A stretch of 64,000 bases of DNA from Cellvibrio sp. UBA7661 (GTDB lineage Bacteria > Pseudomonadota > Gammaproteobacteria > Pseudomonadales > Cellvibrionaceae): contig DLHT01000006.1 of assembly GCA_002483365.1 (NCBI GenBank), forward strand, positions 124,001 through 188,000, given 5' to 3'. Position numbers and translations under genes: made by a program. The notes below the pieces were generated by a model. It was given only the letters and a program-made list of their open reading frames with translations. It was not told where the DNA came from and ran no database searches. This document shows positions 33,747-42,609 of this stretch, one piece after another (the first letter of the stretch is position 1; every line of letters begins with the position of its first letter).

Positions 33747-33899
33747 ACTGCTGTACGGCATCTCCCGCACAGCAGTTGAGCGGAATCTTTAATCGCCCTG
33801 CAAGTCGGTTAATGACTCTACTCACCCCTTGGGGCTTTCCTCTCCGAAGGTCTCTCGGCTAACACGGTTGCTTGGGCCGCCCTTGTGGCGGCCATTTTT
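33747..33899 (+). ncRNA. candidate Fur-regulated small RNA (about 150 nt)
   Basis: A transcript from the promoter above would begin at once with a hairpin, ACTGCTGT (33747-33754) pairing with ACAGCAGT (33769-33776). It would then have a long pyrimidine-rich middle (33777-33870, including CTTTCCTCTCC, able to pair with Shine-Dalgarno sequences) and end in a strong intrinsic terminator (33875-33899). There is no open reading frame with a ribosome binding site. This is the organisation of RyhB/PrrF-type iron-sparing sRNAs, though I see no sequence identity to them. The alternative is an attenuated leader of htpX, whose start is 158 bp downstream. Confidence 0.55.
33875..33899 (+). terminator. 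Rho-independent terminator of the candidate sRNA
   Basis: GGCCGCC (33875-33881) and GGCGGCC (33887-33893) form a perfect 7-bp GC stem with loop CTTGT, followed by A and a run of five T. This would stop most transcription before htpX. Confidence 0.85.
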
Positions 33900-34057
33900 C
33901 TTGCCCTTTCCCCGCTTCACTCACTCGCGCAATTACGCCTCTTGGTGCATAGCAATTCTTAACGCACCGGCAATTGAAATTTTGTCCGCATGCACACATA
34001 TATCGCCCGAGACCGCGCTTACTGCGGTTAACCAATAACTCTATGGGAGAGACTATC

Positions 34058-34933
34058 GTGTTACGCATTGGCTTGTTTTTATTAACCAACATCGCTGTCA
34101 TGGTTGTGGCAGGCATAGTGTTGAGTTTGCTGGGTGTGGGTAACTATCGCACAGCAGGCGGGCTGGATTTATCAAGCATGCTGGTGTTCTGTGCCGTGTT
34201 CGGTTTTGTCGGCTCCTTTATTTCGCTGTTTTTGTCCAAATGGATGGCAAAACGCACAATGGGCGTCCAGCTCATAGAGCAACCACGCAATGCGGATGAA
34301 CAATGGCTGGTTGATACAGTGACCAAGTTATCCCAAAAAGCCGGTATCAAGACACCTGAGATCGGTGTGTTTGCCGCGCAGGAATCCAACGCATTTGCGA
34401 CCGGTTGGAATCGCAACGATGCGCTGGTTGCGGTGAGCCTTGGCCTGCTGCAACGCTTTGAACGCGATGAAGTGGAAGCCGTACTGGCACACGAAATCGG
34501 CCACGTTGCCAATGGCGACATGATTACCCTGAGCCTGATCCAAGGCGTGGTGAACACCTTCGTGATGTTCTTTGCACGTATCATCGGCGATTTCGTTGAC
34601 CGCGTGCTGCTCAAGAACGAAAGTGGCCGCGGCTTTGGTTTTATGATCGCAACCATGGTGGCTGAAATTGTGCTGGGCTTCCTTGCCTCAATGATCGTTG
34701 CCGCCTTTTCGCGCTATCGCGAATTCCGCGCCGACCATGCCGGTGCAACGCTCGCTGACCGTGGCGCCATGATCCGCGCCTTGCAGCGCCTGCAAGCTGA
34801 ATCCAATGCCGGTGTGGAAAGTCCTTTGCCGAGCAGCATGCGTGCGTTTGGTATCAGCGGCGGTATGCGCAATCTGTTTGCCAGCCACCCACCGCTGGAA
34901 GCCCGTATCCAGGCTCTGCGCGATAACGCCTAA
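34058..34933 (+). CDS. htpX: membrane zinc metalloprotease HtpX
   Basis: Heat-shock-type quality-control protease of the inner membrane (family M48B). 291 residues from GTG 34058, which has GGGAGAG 6 nt upstream and gives the family N-terminus LRIGLFLLTNIAVMV; the frame is open upstream to 33974. Two N-terminal helices (about 4-25 and 38-60), the zinc site AHEIGHVANGD near 140, two further hydrophobic segments (about 155-180 and 193-215), and the third ligand Glu in FREFRADHAGA match the family. It begins a run of four genes with the S1C protease, Rieske protein and alcohol dehydrogenase. Confidence 0.96.
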   Translation: MLRIGLFLLTNIAVMVVAGIVLSLLGVGNYRTAGGLDLSSMLVFCAVFGFVGSFISLFLSKWMAKRTMGVQLIEQPRNADEQWLVDTVTKLSQKAGIKTPEIGVFAAQESNAFATGWNRNDALVAVSLGLLQRFERDEVEAVLAHEIGHVANGDMITLSLIQGVVNTFVMFFARIIGDFVDRVLLKNESGRGFGFMIATMVAEIVLGFLASMIVAAFSRYREFRADHAGATLADRGAMIRALQRLQAESNAGVESPLPSSMRAFGISGGMRNLFASHPPLEARIQALRDNA

Positions 34934-34949
34934 CCAGTGGAGACAGGGC

Positions 34950-36011
34950 ATGAAACTCTGGCGCTGGACGATTACGACGTTTTTAGCAGGCATCACGTTT
35001 TTAACGGGCGCGAGTGCGATCAGTACAACCGCCCAAGCCTTTTCCACTGACGATGAACGCAACAGTGTCGAAGTGTTTGATGCGGCGCGCCCGAGTGTTG
35101 TGTTTGTCACCAACCAACAACTTGCCCGCGATCCTTACTCATTTGATCTGGTGACTGTGCCGCGCGGCTCAGGCACCGGGTTTGTATGGGATGAAAAAGG
35201 CTACATCGTCACCAACTACCACGTGGTAGAAGGTGCCCGGCAAATCACCATTACCCTGCAAGACCAATCCAACTGGCCGGCTGAAGTGGTCGGGCTGGCA
35301 CCGGAGCGCGATCTCGCTGTGCTCAAAATCGATGGCAAAAAAGCCAAGCTGAACGCCTTGCCATTAGGCGATTCGAGCGATTTACGTGTTGGCCGCAAGG
35401 TATTGGCGATTGGCAATCCGTTCGGTTTGGATGCAACCCTGACGACAGGCGTGGTCAGCGCTCTCGGGCGCGAGATCATTTCCCCCAATCAGCGCAAGAT
35501 CACCAATGTGATCCAGACCGATGCCGCCATCAACCCCGGCAACTCGGGCGGCCCCTTGCTCAACTCTGAAGGCAAATTGATTGGCGTCAACACCATGATT
35601 TACAGCCCTAGCGGTGCCAGTGCCGGTATCGGTTTTGCGATTCCAGTGAATACCGTTAAAGAAGTGGTGCCCGAGCTGATTACCCATGGCCGACTCGTGC
35701 GCCCGATATTGGGTATTGCTGTCGCACCGGATCAATGGGCACAGCAAATTGGGGTGGAAGGTGTACCGATTCTGCGAGTCGAACCCAATTCACCTGCAGC
35801 TCAGGCAGGGTTTGAAGGTGCCAAACGCAACAACTGGGGGCAAATCACCCTGGGTGATGTGATTGTGGCAATTGATGATTATCCCGTCGCCAACGACGAT
35901 CAATTACTCAGCGCATTGGAGCATTACAAGCCCGGCGACAAAGTCAAAGTCAGCGTGGTGCGCAACGGCAAATTGCTAACGCGCAGTGTTGCGCTTGCTG
36001 CCCCACGATAA
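34950..36011 (+). CDS. exported S1C trypsin-like protease with PDZ domain
   Basis: 353 residues from ATG 34950 (GGAGACAGGGC just upstream). A signal peptide spans about 1-30 (LWRWTITTFLAGITFLTGASA). The protease domain has the catalytic triad in IVTNYHVVEGA (His), ERDLAVLKID (Asp) and NPGNSGGPLLNS (Ser). One PDZ domain lies at about 255-345. It is like DegS/HhoA-type members with one PDZ rather than the two of DegP. Probably a periplasmic protease or chaperone. It starts 16 bp after htpX, so two envelope quality-control proteases share an operon. Confidence 0.92.
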   Translation: MKLWRWTITTFLAGITFLTGASAISTTAQAFSTDDERNSVEVFDAARPSVVFVTNQQLARDPYSFDLVTVPRGSGTGFVWDEKGYIVTNYHVVEGARQITITLQDQSNWPAEVVGLAPERDLAVLKIDGKKAKLNALPLGDSSDLRVGRKVLAIGNPFGLDATLTTGVVSALGREIISPNQRKITNVIQTDAAINPGNSGGPLLNSEGKLIGVNTMIYSPSGASAGIGFAIPVNTVKEVVPELITHGRLVRPILGIAVAPDQWAQQIGVEGVPILRVEPNSPAAQAGFEGAKRNNWGQITLGDVIVAIDDYPVANDDQLLSALEHYKPGDKVKVSVVRNGKLLTRSVALAAPR

Positions 36012-36034
36012 TCTAAAGTAACCGTTAAAACGTA

Positions 36035-36373
36035 ATGCCTAATTCACCTGGACAGCTCCGACTCTGTGCCCTTGAGGATATCCCTGAGGGCACCAGTAAA
36101 GGTTTTACGCTAGCTGAGCGCAGGTTATTTGCGGTCAACCAGCGAGGCAAGATTTATCTCTACCAAAACCGCTGCCCTCATTTGGGCATCCCGCTTGAAT
36201 GGCAGGATGACGAATTTCTGGATAGCAGTAAAAGCATGATTATGTGCGCCAATCACGGCGCGCTGTTTGTGATCCAGTCAGGCAAATGTGTTGCCGGCCC
36301 ATGTAGTGGTAAAACGCTTATTCCAGTGCCTTACAAGCTGATTGATGGCAGTATTTTTATCGACCAGACCTGA
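36035..36373 (+). CDS. Rieske [2Fe-2S] protein
   Basis: 112 residues with the Rieske cluster ligands C-x-H in NRCPHLGIPLEW and C-x2-H in MCANHGALF. This is the small soluble ferredoxin-like form, related to the ferredoxin subunits of dioxygenases and to NirD-like proteins. It lies 23 bp after the S1C protease gene and no oxygenase is nearby, so its electron partner is unknown. Similar small Rieske genes occur near protease genes in other gammaproteobacteria, but the reason is not known to me. Confidence 0.88.
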   Translation: MPNSPGQLRLCALEDIPEGTSKGFTLAERRLFAVNQRGKIYLYQNRCPHLGIPLEWQDDEFLDSSKSMIMCANHGALFVIQSGKCVAGPCSGKTLIPVPYKLIDGSIFIDQT

Positions 36374-36468
36374 TTTTATTAACCCGACTGATTTTATCGG
36401 CCACAGATGATTTGACTGGCCAACCTTACGCAATCCCATCGCTATTAACCCTGTTCGCGGAGAAGCTC

Positions 36469-37623
36469 ATGCAAAATTTCACATTTTCCAATCCCACTAA
36501 AATTGTCTTTGGCGAAGGCCAAATAAAAGCGCTCGCCGAATTAGTTCCCGCCAATGCACGCATCCTCGTCACCTATGGGGGCGGGTCAATTAAAAAGAAT
36601 GGTGTTTACGAGCAAGTAAGCAACGCACTGGAAGGCAAAGTCTGGTTTGAGTTTGGCGGTATTGAGCCCAACCCACACTATGAAACCCTGATGAAAGCAG
36701 TGGAACTGGCCAAAAAAGAGAAGATCGATTTTCTCCTGCCCGTGGGTGGCGGCAGTGTGATTGATGGCACCAAATTGATTGCGGCTGCAGTGAATTTTGA
36801 TGGCGAGCCATGGGACATCATGGCAAAACACCAGCCCTTCTTCAGCGCACTGCCTATCGGCTGCATATTGACCTTGCCTGCCACGGGCACCGAGAGCAAT
36901 GGCAACGCGGTTATCACCAAAGCAGCCACTCGGGAAAAACTGTCATTTGGCAGCCCGCTGGTTTATCCACAATTTGCGATTCTCGATCCAACGACCACCT
37001 ATAGCCTGCCACCGCGCCAGATCGCTAACGGGGTTGTCGATGCGTTTGTGCATACGATGGAGCAGTACCTGACTTACCCTGTTGATGCCAAGGTGCAGGA
37101 TCGTTTTGCAGAAGGCTTGCTGATGACTTTGATAGAGGAAGGCCCGCGCGCACTGAAAGATCCCACCAACTATGCCTTGCGCGCCAATATTATGTGGGCG
37201 GCCACCATGGCACTGAATGGTTTGATCGGCGTAGGTGTTCCGCAAGATTGGGCAACCCATATGATTGGTCACGAACTGACCGCGATGCATGGGCTGGATC
37301 ACGCCCAGACACTCGCAGTGGTATTACCTGCCGTGATGCAACATCAGCGCGCCAAAAAGCACGCCAAACTCGTGCAATACGGCCGCCGCGTGTGGGGGCT
37401 TACACAGACCAATGAGGATGAGTTGATTGATGCGGCGATTGCGGCTACCCGCCAATTCTTTGAACAAATGGGCACCCCGACTACCCTGAGTGGTTATGGC
37501 GTGGGTCGCGAATCTATCCCTAAACTTGTGGATATGCTGGTCAAACACGAGTTGCTGGCATTAGGTGAGCATGGAGCAATCACACCGGAAGCTTCTCGTG
37601 AAATATTGGAACTGGCTGCCTGA
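36469..37623 (+). CDS. iron-containing alcohol dehydrogenase, YqhD-like (NADPH aldehyde reductase)
   Basis: 384 residues from ATG 36469 (GGAG 6 nt upstream), close to the 387 of E. coli YqhD. The N-terminal nucleotide domain has TYGGGSIKKNG and LPVGGGSVIDGTK, the latter typical of NADPH-preferring members. Metal ligands by alignment to YqhD: D191, H195 (NGVVDAFVHTMEQY), H264 and H278 (THMIGHELTAMHGLDHAQT). Members reduce toxic aldehydes such as acrolein and malondialdehyde. It is separated by 95 bp from the Rieske gene and closed by a strong terminator. Confidence 0.93.
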   Translation: MQNFTFSNPTKIVFGEGQIKALAELVPANARILVTYGGGSIKKNGVYEQVSNALEGKVWFEFGGIEPNPHYETLMKAVELAKKEKIDFLLPVGGGSVIDGTKLIAAAVNFDGEPWDIMAKHQPFFSALPIGCILTLPATGTESNGNAVITKAATREKLSFGSPLVYPQFAILDPTTTYSLPPRQIANGVVDAFVHTMEQYLTYPVDAKVQDRFAEGLLMTLIEEGPRALKDPTNYALRANIMWAATMALNGLIGVGVPQDWATHMIGHELTAMHGLDHAQTLAVVLPAVMQHQRAKKHAKLVQYGRRVWGLTQTNEDELIDAAIAATRQFFEQMGTPTTLSGYGVGRESIPKLVDMLVKHELLALGEHGAITPEASREILELAA

Positions 37624-37645
37624 TACATACCGGCACCCTGTTATT

Positions 37646-37681
37646 AAAAATCCCCGTCAGCGCTGCTGGCGGGGATTTTTT
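37646..37681. terminator. bidirectional Rho-independent terminator
   Basis: CCCCGTCAGC (37652-37661) pairs with GCTGGCGGGG (37665-37674), with one G-T wobble, flanked by A5T and a run of T. It lies between the convergent alcohol dehydrogenase and chemoreceptor genes and can serve both. Confidence 0.92.
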
Positions 37682-37695
37682 TAGTTTCACCACAG

Positions 37696-39228
37696 TTAGT
37701 GAAACTTGGTCAATGCCAACTGCAAATCGCTGAATGCCAACTGCAGCTTGCCGATCATTTGCCGGTTTTGGTTGACGATGTGGGTGGTATCGCTGCTTAA
37801 AATGGACAATTGCGACGTTTGTTGCGCAATCGATTCGGATGCTTGGGTCTGCTCCTCAGTGGCCGCCGCGATTTGCTGGCTGATGCGGTTAAGCTCGCCA
37901 ATCGCACTGGCGATACGCTCAAACATCTGCTCTACCGCTTCCGAGTGGGACACATTCTCCAATACCCTTGCACGGCTCTGAGCCATCGCCTGAACGGAAC
38001 TGGTAGAGCCAGATACCAGGCGATCCACTATGGTTTTGATATTCTTGGTAGACACTTGGGTACGCTGTGCGAGTGCTCTTACCTCGTCAGCAACCACGGC
38101 AAAGCCGCGCCCTTGCTCGCCCGCGCGCGCCGCTTCAATGGCCGCGTTGAGTGCCAATAAATTCGTCTGCTCTGCAATGCCCTGGATTTCCGATACCGCA
38201 CTGGTAATCGCATCACAGTCGGCCGACAAACTATTAATCGCCTGCGCGGTATCACCCAATACACTGGAGAGGCCAACAATCCCCTCGCGCGATACTTTGA
38301 CTGCCGCCTTCCCCTCTCGTTGCGCCGCAACCGTATCATCAACCAGCACAGCCGCTCGCTGAACTTGCGCTGCCACACTCACAAAAGATTGGTGCATATT
38401 GTCCACAGCGATCTGAATGACGTCGGCCGCGGAGCTGGATTGGCTGGCCATTTTGACAAGCTGCTGGGTATTGGTGGTCAATGCACCGAGATTTTGATCC
38501 GCCTGTTCCTGTGCGCCCAACGCAGAGCGGATGGCACTATTGATACCATCCAGCAGCCAATTCAGGTGATCGAGAATCGCGTTGTTGCGCACTTTGGCCC
38601 GCACACTCAAATCAATCCGCTGTTCATTCACAATCATTGTTTCGGTCACACCAACCAGCTCCTGTGCCACCACCAATAAACGGCTCACCAGCCTGACCAA
38701 CACAATCAATACGGCCGTCTCAATCACCACATAAAACGCATGCATGGCCACAATCGTCCATGAATGCATATGGTCAGGGAACAGGTAAATTTCTATTCCG
38801 GCGTTTTGCATCATATGAAGCACGACATGCAGTACCGCCGCTGCACCTGCAGCCCATACCAACGGACGCCAGTTGAGGTAGGTAAATAAAGCCGCCAGAA
38901 AAACAAAGTAGCCAAAGTGAGCTTCAATCATGCCTTTCAGCTGATGGACATGCAGGCTGACAAACAGCATATAAACCACTGCTATAACACAGGGCGTAAT
39001 GTGAGTGTGCTTCACAACCCGGATGGCAAACCAATTGATTGCAGTAAAGAGGCCGCCGATAAACAACGCCAGAAACCAGGTATTGTTTACCGTTGCGTAG
39101 AGAAATGACATCGCCCAAGCGGCAAACGTCACCCAGAGCATGATGCGGTCAATATAGACGTGATAGTTGGTTACAAAATCGATCAAGTTGCCACGATTGG
39201 CAACTTGGGGGGAGGGCAAACCAGACAT
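37696..39228 (-). CDS. methyl-accepting chemotaxis protein with six-helix membrane sensor
   Basis: 510 residues. The N-terminal 200 residues form about six hydrophobic segments with conserved His/Trp-rich loops (HVHQLKGMIEAHFGYFVFLAALFTYLNWRPL) and no periplasmic ligand domain. The C-terminal signalling domain carries the invariant hairpin tip EIQGIAEQTNLLALNAAIEAARAGE, split here only for description, with flanking methylation helices. Such receptors sense signals in or near the membrane, for example redox or energy state. It is a single gene with its own terminator. Confidence 0.93.
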   Translation of the reverse strand: MSGLPSPQVANRGNLIDFVTNYHVYIDRIMLWVTFAAWAMSFLYATVNNTWFLALFIGGLFTAINWFAIRVVKHTHITPCVIAVVYMLFVSLHVHQLKGMIEAHFGYFVFLAALFTYLNWRPLVWAAGAAAVLHVVLHMMQNAGIEIYLFPDHMHSWTIVAMHAFYVVIETAVLIVLVRLVSRLLVVAQELVGVTETMIVNEQRIDLSVRAKVRNNAILDHLNWLLDGINSAIRSALGAQEQADQNLGALTTNTQQLVKMASQSSSAADVIQIAVDNMHQSFVSVAAQVQRAAVLVDDTVAAQREGKAAVKVSREGIVGLSSVLGDTAQAINSLSADCDAITSAVSEIQGIAEQTNLLALNAAIEAARAGEQGRGFAVVADEVRALAQRTQVSTKNIKTIVDRLVSGSTSSVQAMAQSRARVLENVSHSEAVEQMFERIASAIGELNRISQQIAAATEEQTQASESIAQQTSQLSILSSDTTHIVNQNRQMIGKLQLAFSDLQLALTKFH

Positions 39229-39308
39229 TAGACTTCCTCTTAATTGAGGTTTATACGAAGTCTAGCCAAGATTGGATGAATTGGTGCGGGCGCGCCGCGC
39301 TGGTTGAT

Positions 39309-40733
39309 TTATTGCCGCAAAATCTTATTCACGATTGATGTGGTTGAGCAGTTATCGTAAAAACTGAGTACCTTGACCGAGCCGTTATAGGCCTTGACGA
39401 TCTGGCCACCAACGACCTGATCTTCACGGTAATCGCCACCCTTGACCAATACATCAGGCTTTACCCTGCGCAACAGGCGCTCGGGAGTGTCTTCATCAAA
39501 AGAGACTACCCAGTCCACTGCTTCCAACCCCGCCAGCACCGCCATACGACGATCCAGTGGATTGATCGGCCTTCCCGCTCCTTTCAGGCGACGGATCGAA
39601 TCATCGGAGTTGACGGCCAGCACCAAGCGATCGCCTTGCTTACGAGCCTCTTCGAGGTAACCTACGTGCCCCGCGTGAATAATATCGAAGCAGCCATTGG
39701 TGAAGACAATCTTCTCACCACTTGCGCGCGCATCTTCCAACGCCAAGAGCAATTGCTCTTCAGTCACCACACCGCGTTCAGCGCCCTGCTCGGCGATAAC
39801 GGCACGGCGCAACTCCGGCGCACTGACTGTTGCCGTCCCCATCTTGCCCACGACAATCCCCGCCGCCAAATTTGCTAACGCCATAGCCTCCGGCAGAGTT
39901 TGGCCCGCGGCGATCACAGCAGCCAGCGTTGCAATCACAGTATCACCAGCACCAGTCACATCAAATACTTCGCGCGCGCGCGCGGGCAAGTGCAACTCGC
40001 TCTGGTTTTCGCGCAATAAGGTCAGACCTTGCTCGCCGCGCGTGATTAATAACGCTTGAATATCAAGGTCGCGTATCAACGCCTGCCCTTTGCTCACCAA
40101 CTCCATCTCCGTTGCACACCGGCCAACAATCGATTCGAACTCAAGAAAGTTCGGAGTCAGAACGGTGGCACCGCGGTAACGGGAAAAATCATTGCCTTTA
40201 GGATCCACCAGAACCGGCACACCGGCATCGCGCGCCATGCGGATCAATGACTGGCAATCCACCAGACTGCCTTTGGCATAATCAGACAGCACCAGAGCAT
40301 CAGTACGATTAATCAGGCCCTTCACCTTATCGACAAATTCAGAACTGTCAGCCAGATCAAACTTTTCTTCAAAATCCATGCGCAACAATTGTTGATGCCG
40401 GCTCACCACGCGCAGTTTGGTCACCGTGGGCTTGGTGGCCGATACCTGGAAGTTAGTATGGATTTTCGCTGCCCTCAGGCGGCTATAGAGAATCTGGCCA
40501 GCTTCATCGTCCCCGACAACACCGATAAGTGAAACACCGCACCCCAAAGCTGCCATGTTCAGGGCGACGTTACCTGCACCACCGGGGCGATCTTCGGTCT
40601 GGTTAACTTTGACAACCGGAACAGGCGCTTCAGGAGAGATACGCGAACTCATTCCATGCCAATAGCGATCGAGCATAATGTCGCCTACCACCACTATGTG
40701 TGCACGCTCGAAATAGGGCATTGTCAGATGCAT
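39309..40733 (-). CDS. hldE: bifunctional heptose-7-phosphate kinase / heptose-1-phosphate adenylyltransferase
   Basis: Supplies ADP-heptose for the LPS inner core. 474 residues, like E. coli HldE. The PfkB-type kinase domain (1-320) shows RPGGAGNVALNMA and the catalytic FDVTGAGDTVIA. The nucleotidyltransferase domain (340-474) has FTNGCFDIIHAGHVGYL and RRLKGAGRPIN. GGAG lies 6 nt before the ATG. It is last in the leftward LPS cluster after msbA, as in Pseudomonas. Confidence 0.97.
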   Translation of the reverse strand: MHLTMPYFERAHIVVVGDIMLDRYWHGMSSRISPEAPVPVVKVNQTEDRPGGAGNVALNMAALGCGVSLIGVVGDDEAGQILYSRLRAAKIHTNFQVSATKPTVTKLRVVSRHQQLLRMDFEEKFDLADSSEFVDKVKGLINRTDALVLSDYAKGSLVDCQSLIRMARDAGVPVLVDPKGNDFSRYRGATVLTPNFLEFESIVGRCATEMELVSKGQALIRDLDIQALLITRGEQGLTLLRENQSELHLPARAREVFDVTGAGDTVIATLAAVIAAGQTLPEAMALANLAAGIVVGKMGTATVSAPELRRAVIAEQGAERGVVTEEQLLLALEDARASGEKIVFTNGCFDIIHAGHVGYLEEARKQGDRLVLAVNSDDSIRRLKGAGRPINPLDRRMAVLAGLEAVDWVVSFDEDTPERLLRRVKPDVLVKGGDYREDQVVGGQIVKAYNGSVKVLSFYDNCSTTSIVNKILRQ

Positions 40734-40806
40734 ATATCACTCCAAATAGTAAAGTCCATTAACGCCTTCCGTTAAAAACCATTGCTTGTTTACCACCCGC
40801 TATATG

Positions 40807-42591
40807 TCACGGGTTTTCTGCTGCCGATTCATCATCGCTAAACTGTTTGGCGTGAAGCTTGGCGTAATGCCCCTGTTGGGCGAGCAGCTGGGCGTGAGTG
40901 CCCTGTTCTACTATTTCACCATGATCCAACACCAGGATCCGATCAGCTTTCTCAATTGTCGATAACCGATGCGCGACCACAAATGTCGTGCGCCCTTTCA
41001 TAACGGTATCCAGAGCCGCCTGAATATAGCGTTCGGATTCATTATCAAGCGCCGATGTAGCTTCGTCCAAAATCAGGATAGGTGCATCTTTCAAGAGTGC
41101 GCGAGCAATCGCCAAACGCTGTCGCTGCCCGCCCGACAAACGCGCACCCGATTCACCAATAAAAGTATCGAAACCCTCAGGCAGGTTTTCAATAAATTCG
41201 GTCGCATAAGCCGCATCTGCCGCGCGACGGATGGCCTCCATATCGCGCGATTGCAGACTGCCGTAAGCAATATTGCCCGCAACAGTATCGTTAAACAAGG
41301 TGACCTGCTGGTTCACCAACGCGATTTGTTCGCGCAAATTTTGCAATGCGTAATCGCGGATAGGAACACCATCAATCAGGATGGTTCCGGAATCCGGATC
41401 GTGAAACCGGTTAAGAAGGCTGACCAGCGTGGACTTGCCGCTGCCGGAGCGACCTACCAGCGCAATAATTTCACCGGAGGCAACGTGCAAATCAATATGA
41501 TTCAGCGCTGGCTTAGGCTGGTTTGGATAACAAAATGTTACATTTTTAAAAGCGACGTCGCCCTTCACACGCGTCGCTTTATGGGTGCCCGTATCTTCTT
41601 CAACGGCCGAATCAAGCAGGGTAAATACACTATCGGCTGCAGCGACTCCTTTGAGTATTGTCGGTGCCACCTCCCCCAAACGGCGCAGCGATGGCAAGAT
41701 CGCCGCCACAGCAGTCATATAGGCAACAAACTTTGCCGGGTCTTTCATTTCCATAAAAGTCAGCGCAATAAAAATCAACGCTGCCATTGCCACTGCAATA
41801 ATCAACGTGATCAACGGCGTATTCGCCGCAGCGGTGGTGACGATTTTCATATTTTGTTGGAAGTTGGTTTTGCTCGCCTTTTCAAAGCGCTGCTTCTCAT
41901 ACGCCTCGCCGCCAAAACTGCGCATGACATGAAAGCCATTAATCATTTCACCTGTGACTTGGGTGAGATCACCTACCGTTGTTTGTACTTTATTGCTCAG
42001 GCGACGCAACCGCTTTCCGACGGTTCCAATAATCAACGCAAGGATTGGCGCGATCACAATAAATGTCATTGTTAATCGCCAATCCATATACAGCAGCATC
42101 GCAAACATGGCGATTACGGTGAGGCCTTCACGCAGTGAAATTTTGATTGCATCTGTTGCAGCCGCCGTCACCCCATTAATGTTGTAGGTAATAATCGAAA
42201 TTAAATGGCCGGAATTTTTTTCATCGTAGGTCGAATTAGGCAAGCGCGTCATATGGTTGAAAGTTTGCACACGCAAATTGTGTATGACGTTAAATGCGAT
42301 ACGCGACATCAAATACACACCAATAAAAGAGCCCAGGCTGCGCAAAAAAGTCGCACCCAATACTTGCAACGGAACCAGATAGCGATTGCTCGGATCATCT
42401 TCCGCAATCACATTAATCAAATTTTCAAGAATGGAAACAAACAAGGTGTTGGCATAGGCATACAACACATAGCCCATAAAACTCAACACGAATAATCCGG
42501 TATAGGGTTTGACGTAAGTGAGCAAGCGCTTGTAAACCGCCCAAGCAGATGCGTCGCCAATGACCGGATTTTGATTTGCTACAGAACTCAT
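40807..42591 (-). CDS. msbA: lipid A-core flippase (ABC transporter)
   Basis: 594 residues. Six membrane helices (about 30-310) are followed by an ABC ATPase domain with Walker A in ALVGRSGSGKSTLVSL, signature RLSGGQRQRLAIARALL, Walker B in PILILDEATSALD and the switch His in VVAHRLST. It moves core-lipid A across the inner membrane. Length and context (between O-antigen ligase and hldE) support MsbA over other type-IV exporters. Confidence 0.95.
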   Translation of the reverse strand: MSSVANQNPVIGDASAWAVYKRLLTYVKPYTGLFVLSFMGYVLYAYANTLFVSILENLINVIAEDDPSNRYLVPLQVLGATFLRSLGSFIGVYLMSRIAFNVIHNLRVQTFNHMTRLPNSTYDEKNSGHLISIITYNINGVTAAATDAIKISLREGLTVIAMFAMLLYMDWRLTMTFIVIAPILALIIGTVGKRLRRLSNKVQTTVGDLTQVTGEMINGFHVMRSFGGEAYEKQRFEKASKTNFQQNMKIVTTAAANTPLITLIIAVAMAALIFIALTFMEMKDPAKFVAYMTAVAAILPSLRRLGEVAPTILKGVAAADSVFTLLDSAVEEDTGTHKATRVKGDVAFKNVTFCYPNQPKPALNHIDLHVASGEIIALVGRSGSGKSTLVSLLNRFHDPDSGTILIDGVPIRDYALQNLREQIALVNQQVTLFNDTVAGNIAYGSLQSRDMEAIRRAADAAYATEFIENLPEGFDTFIGESGARLSGGQRQRLAIARALLKDAPILILDEATSALDNESERYIQAALDTVMKGRTTFVVAHRLSTIEKADRILVLDHGEIVEQGTHAQLLAQQGHYAKLHAKQFSDDESAAENP

Positions 42592-42609
42592 AATATTTCC
42601 ACAACCAAT

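Noticed and set aside
33825..33834. CCCCTTGGGG as a separate terminator in the candidate sRNA
   Set aside because: The full palindrome leaves a 2-nt loop and there is no proper T-run after it; at best a minor hairpin.
40969..42075. 368-codon open frame on the plus strand
   Set aside because: It lies wholly antisense to msbA, has no family signature and is rich in residues expected from reversed codons (Arg, His, Ile, Gln). It is a shadow frame.
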